In this document: one piece after another, positions 63,169-64,000 of the stretch
How the letters are laid out: each line of letters opens with the position of its first letter
Position numbering within the stretch: position 1 is the stretch's first letter
Assembly: GCA_021186555.1 (NCBI GenBank)
Contig: JAJKFL010000013.1
Coordinates: forward strand, 29,778,743-29,842,742
Length of the DNA stretch: 64,000 nt
Source of the DNA: Reticulitermes speratus
Taxonomy: Eukaryota; Arthropoda; Insecta; Blattodea; Rhinotermitidae
Reading direction: 5' to 3'
The notes under the pieces: model-generated
What the model saw: the letters and a program-made list of their open reading frames with translations, nothing else
What the model was told of the DNA's origin: nothing
Databases searched by the model: none
Position numbers and translations under genes: made by a program

Positions 63169-64000
63169 TCAGACCACAAGCTGTACCACTTCAGTATCAC
63201 CAATGTAAATATTGTTCTGTTCTAGGTCCTCTGTGTTGACAACAATGATACGAGTATCCTTTTCTCCAGATGGGCCCTCCTCCACAAATGTCATCATAGT
63301 GACACAACACTGCTCATTGCGGTGAGCTGTCAGCTCAGCGTCGGTTTCAAAGTTCTCCCCACAGTCTGAACACGCTAAGGTGTCATGCTTCTTGAGATGG
63401 AGGTTCAACTTGCCCTTCAGAATGAATGTCTTACCACAGATTTTGCAACAGTATGGCCGTTCTCCAGTGTGTAGGCGAACATGACCTACAAAGGCGGACC
63501 TCCAGAAGAAGCGCTTTCCACAGTGAGGGCATAAATGGCGCTTCACTTTGTCATGCTGTTTGCGGTGTATGTACAATGCAGTGGGCCCTGTGAATGACTT
63601 TGAACAAATACCACAAGTATAGGGGCGTTCACCCGTGTGGCATCGGACATGGATAGCAAGCTGCTGGTTGGTGTAGAAAGCTTTTCCACAGAGTTGGCAA
63701 CCATACGGTTTTTCCCCAGTATGACGCCTTACATGCAGTTGTAAGTTTAGCTTCCTGTTGAACTCCCGACCACAATATTCACATATGAAACTCTTGCGTT
63801 TCACAGACTCTCGACACCTCTGCCTACACTCTGACAGATGCTCCAATTTCTTGTAAAACTCTGGCAATTCAGCTCCATAATGTTGGCGAGCATGTATCAG
63901 TACCTGATCATGATGCACAATAACCTCTCCACACAACTCACAGATATGATGGCGGCTCAGTGGATTGTGAAGTTTCAGGTGACGACCAAGAGCAGAGGGC
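63169..64000 (-). CDS. C2H2 zinc-finger protein, 3' part (gene continues past window)
   Basis: Probably a DNA-binding transcription regulator. Open from the window edge to the stop at 63169-63171. In order: the end of one finger (ALGRHLKLH); ICELCGEVIVHHDQVLIHAR; a spacer of about 25 residues (YGAELPEFYKKLEHLSECRQ); then five standard fingers, ICEYCGREF, GCQLCGKAF, TCGICSKSF, LCPHCGKRF and CCKICGKTF, several joined by TGEKPY or TGERPY linkers. A final atypical finger (ACSDCGENFETDAELTAHRN, then EQC) ends the array. An acidic/hydrophobic tail (TEDLEQNNIYIGDTEVVQLV) closes the protein. The N-terminus lies beyond 64000, so no start codon is assigned. I cannot name the orthologue. Confidence 0.9.
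   Translation of the reverse strand, partial: PSALGRHLKLHNPLSRHHICELCGEVIVHHDQVLIHARQHYGAELPEFYKKLEHLSECRQRCRESVKRKSFICEYCGREFNRKLNLQLHVRRHTGEKPYGCQLCGKAFYTNQQLAIHVRCHTGERPYTCGICSKSFTGPTALYIHRKQHDKVKRHLCPHCGKRFFWRSAFVGHVRLHTGERPYCCKICGKTFILKGKLNLHLKKHDTLACSDCGENFETDAELTAHRNEQCCVTMMTFVEEGPSGEKDTRIIVVNTEDLEQNNIYIGDTEVVQLVV

Overview
This is eukaryotic, repeat-rich DNA, almost certainly from an insect. The main gene is an insulin receptor substrate (IRS, the Drosophila chico orthologue), with GT-AG introns up to 5.9 kb that are loaded with transposable elements. Several repeat families look like those I associate with cockroach and termite genomes, so Blattodea is my best guess. That guess rests on memory of repeat types, not on a search.

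Layout. 1-9237: a large inverted repeat whose arms (1-4136 and 5104-9237) each carry a CR1/Jockey-type LINE. The left copy has ORF1 and a twice-frameshifted ORF2; the right copy has a 5'-truncated ORF1 and an intact 951-codon ORF2. A 967-bp spacer separates the arms. 9.2-16.4 kb: intergenic and 3'-UTR DNA with a foldback element and fragments of a hAT-like and a LINE element. 16438-48761 (minus strand): the IRS gene, 14 coding exons that I joined by splice sites and phase. They give about 1476 residues if one 1-nt frameshift in the last exon is corrected. 48.8-62 kb: presumed IRS upstream region and intergenic DNA with LINE, SINE, mariner and foldback remnants. 62.4-63.0 kb: a decayed mariner. 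63169-64000 (minus strand): the 3' part of a C2H2 zinc-finger gene that runs off the window.

The IRS protein has PH and PTB domains at the N-terminus (exons 1-5), then a Ser/Arg-rich linker with Akt/S6K-type sites (exons 7-9), then a long disordered tail. The tail has seven YxxM motifs for PI3-kinase p85, a YVN Grb2-type site and two C-terminal SHP2/Corkscrew-type tyrosines. It is the scaffold that couples the insulin receptor to PI3K/Akt and Ras/MAPK signalling.

The introns hold two piggyBac-like copies (one ends 22 bp from a 3' splice site), hAT MITEs, a pogo-like deletion derivative, a mariner, tRNA-derived SINEs, an unusual SINE-like repeat with no A-tail, several minisatellites, and several foldback elements. 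Many of the foldbacks carry a hammerhead-ribozyme-like core (CTGANGA, hairpin, GAAAC). That recurrent motif is the most interesting non-genic signal in the window.
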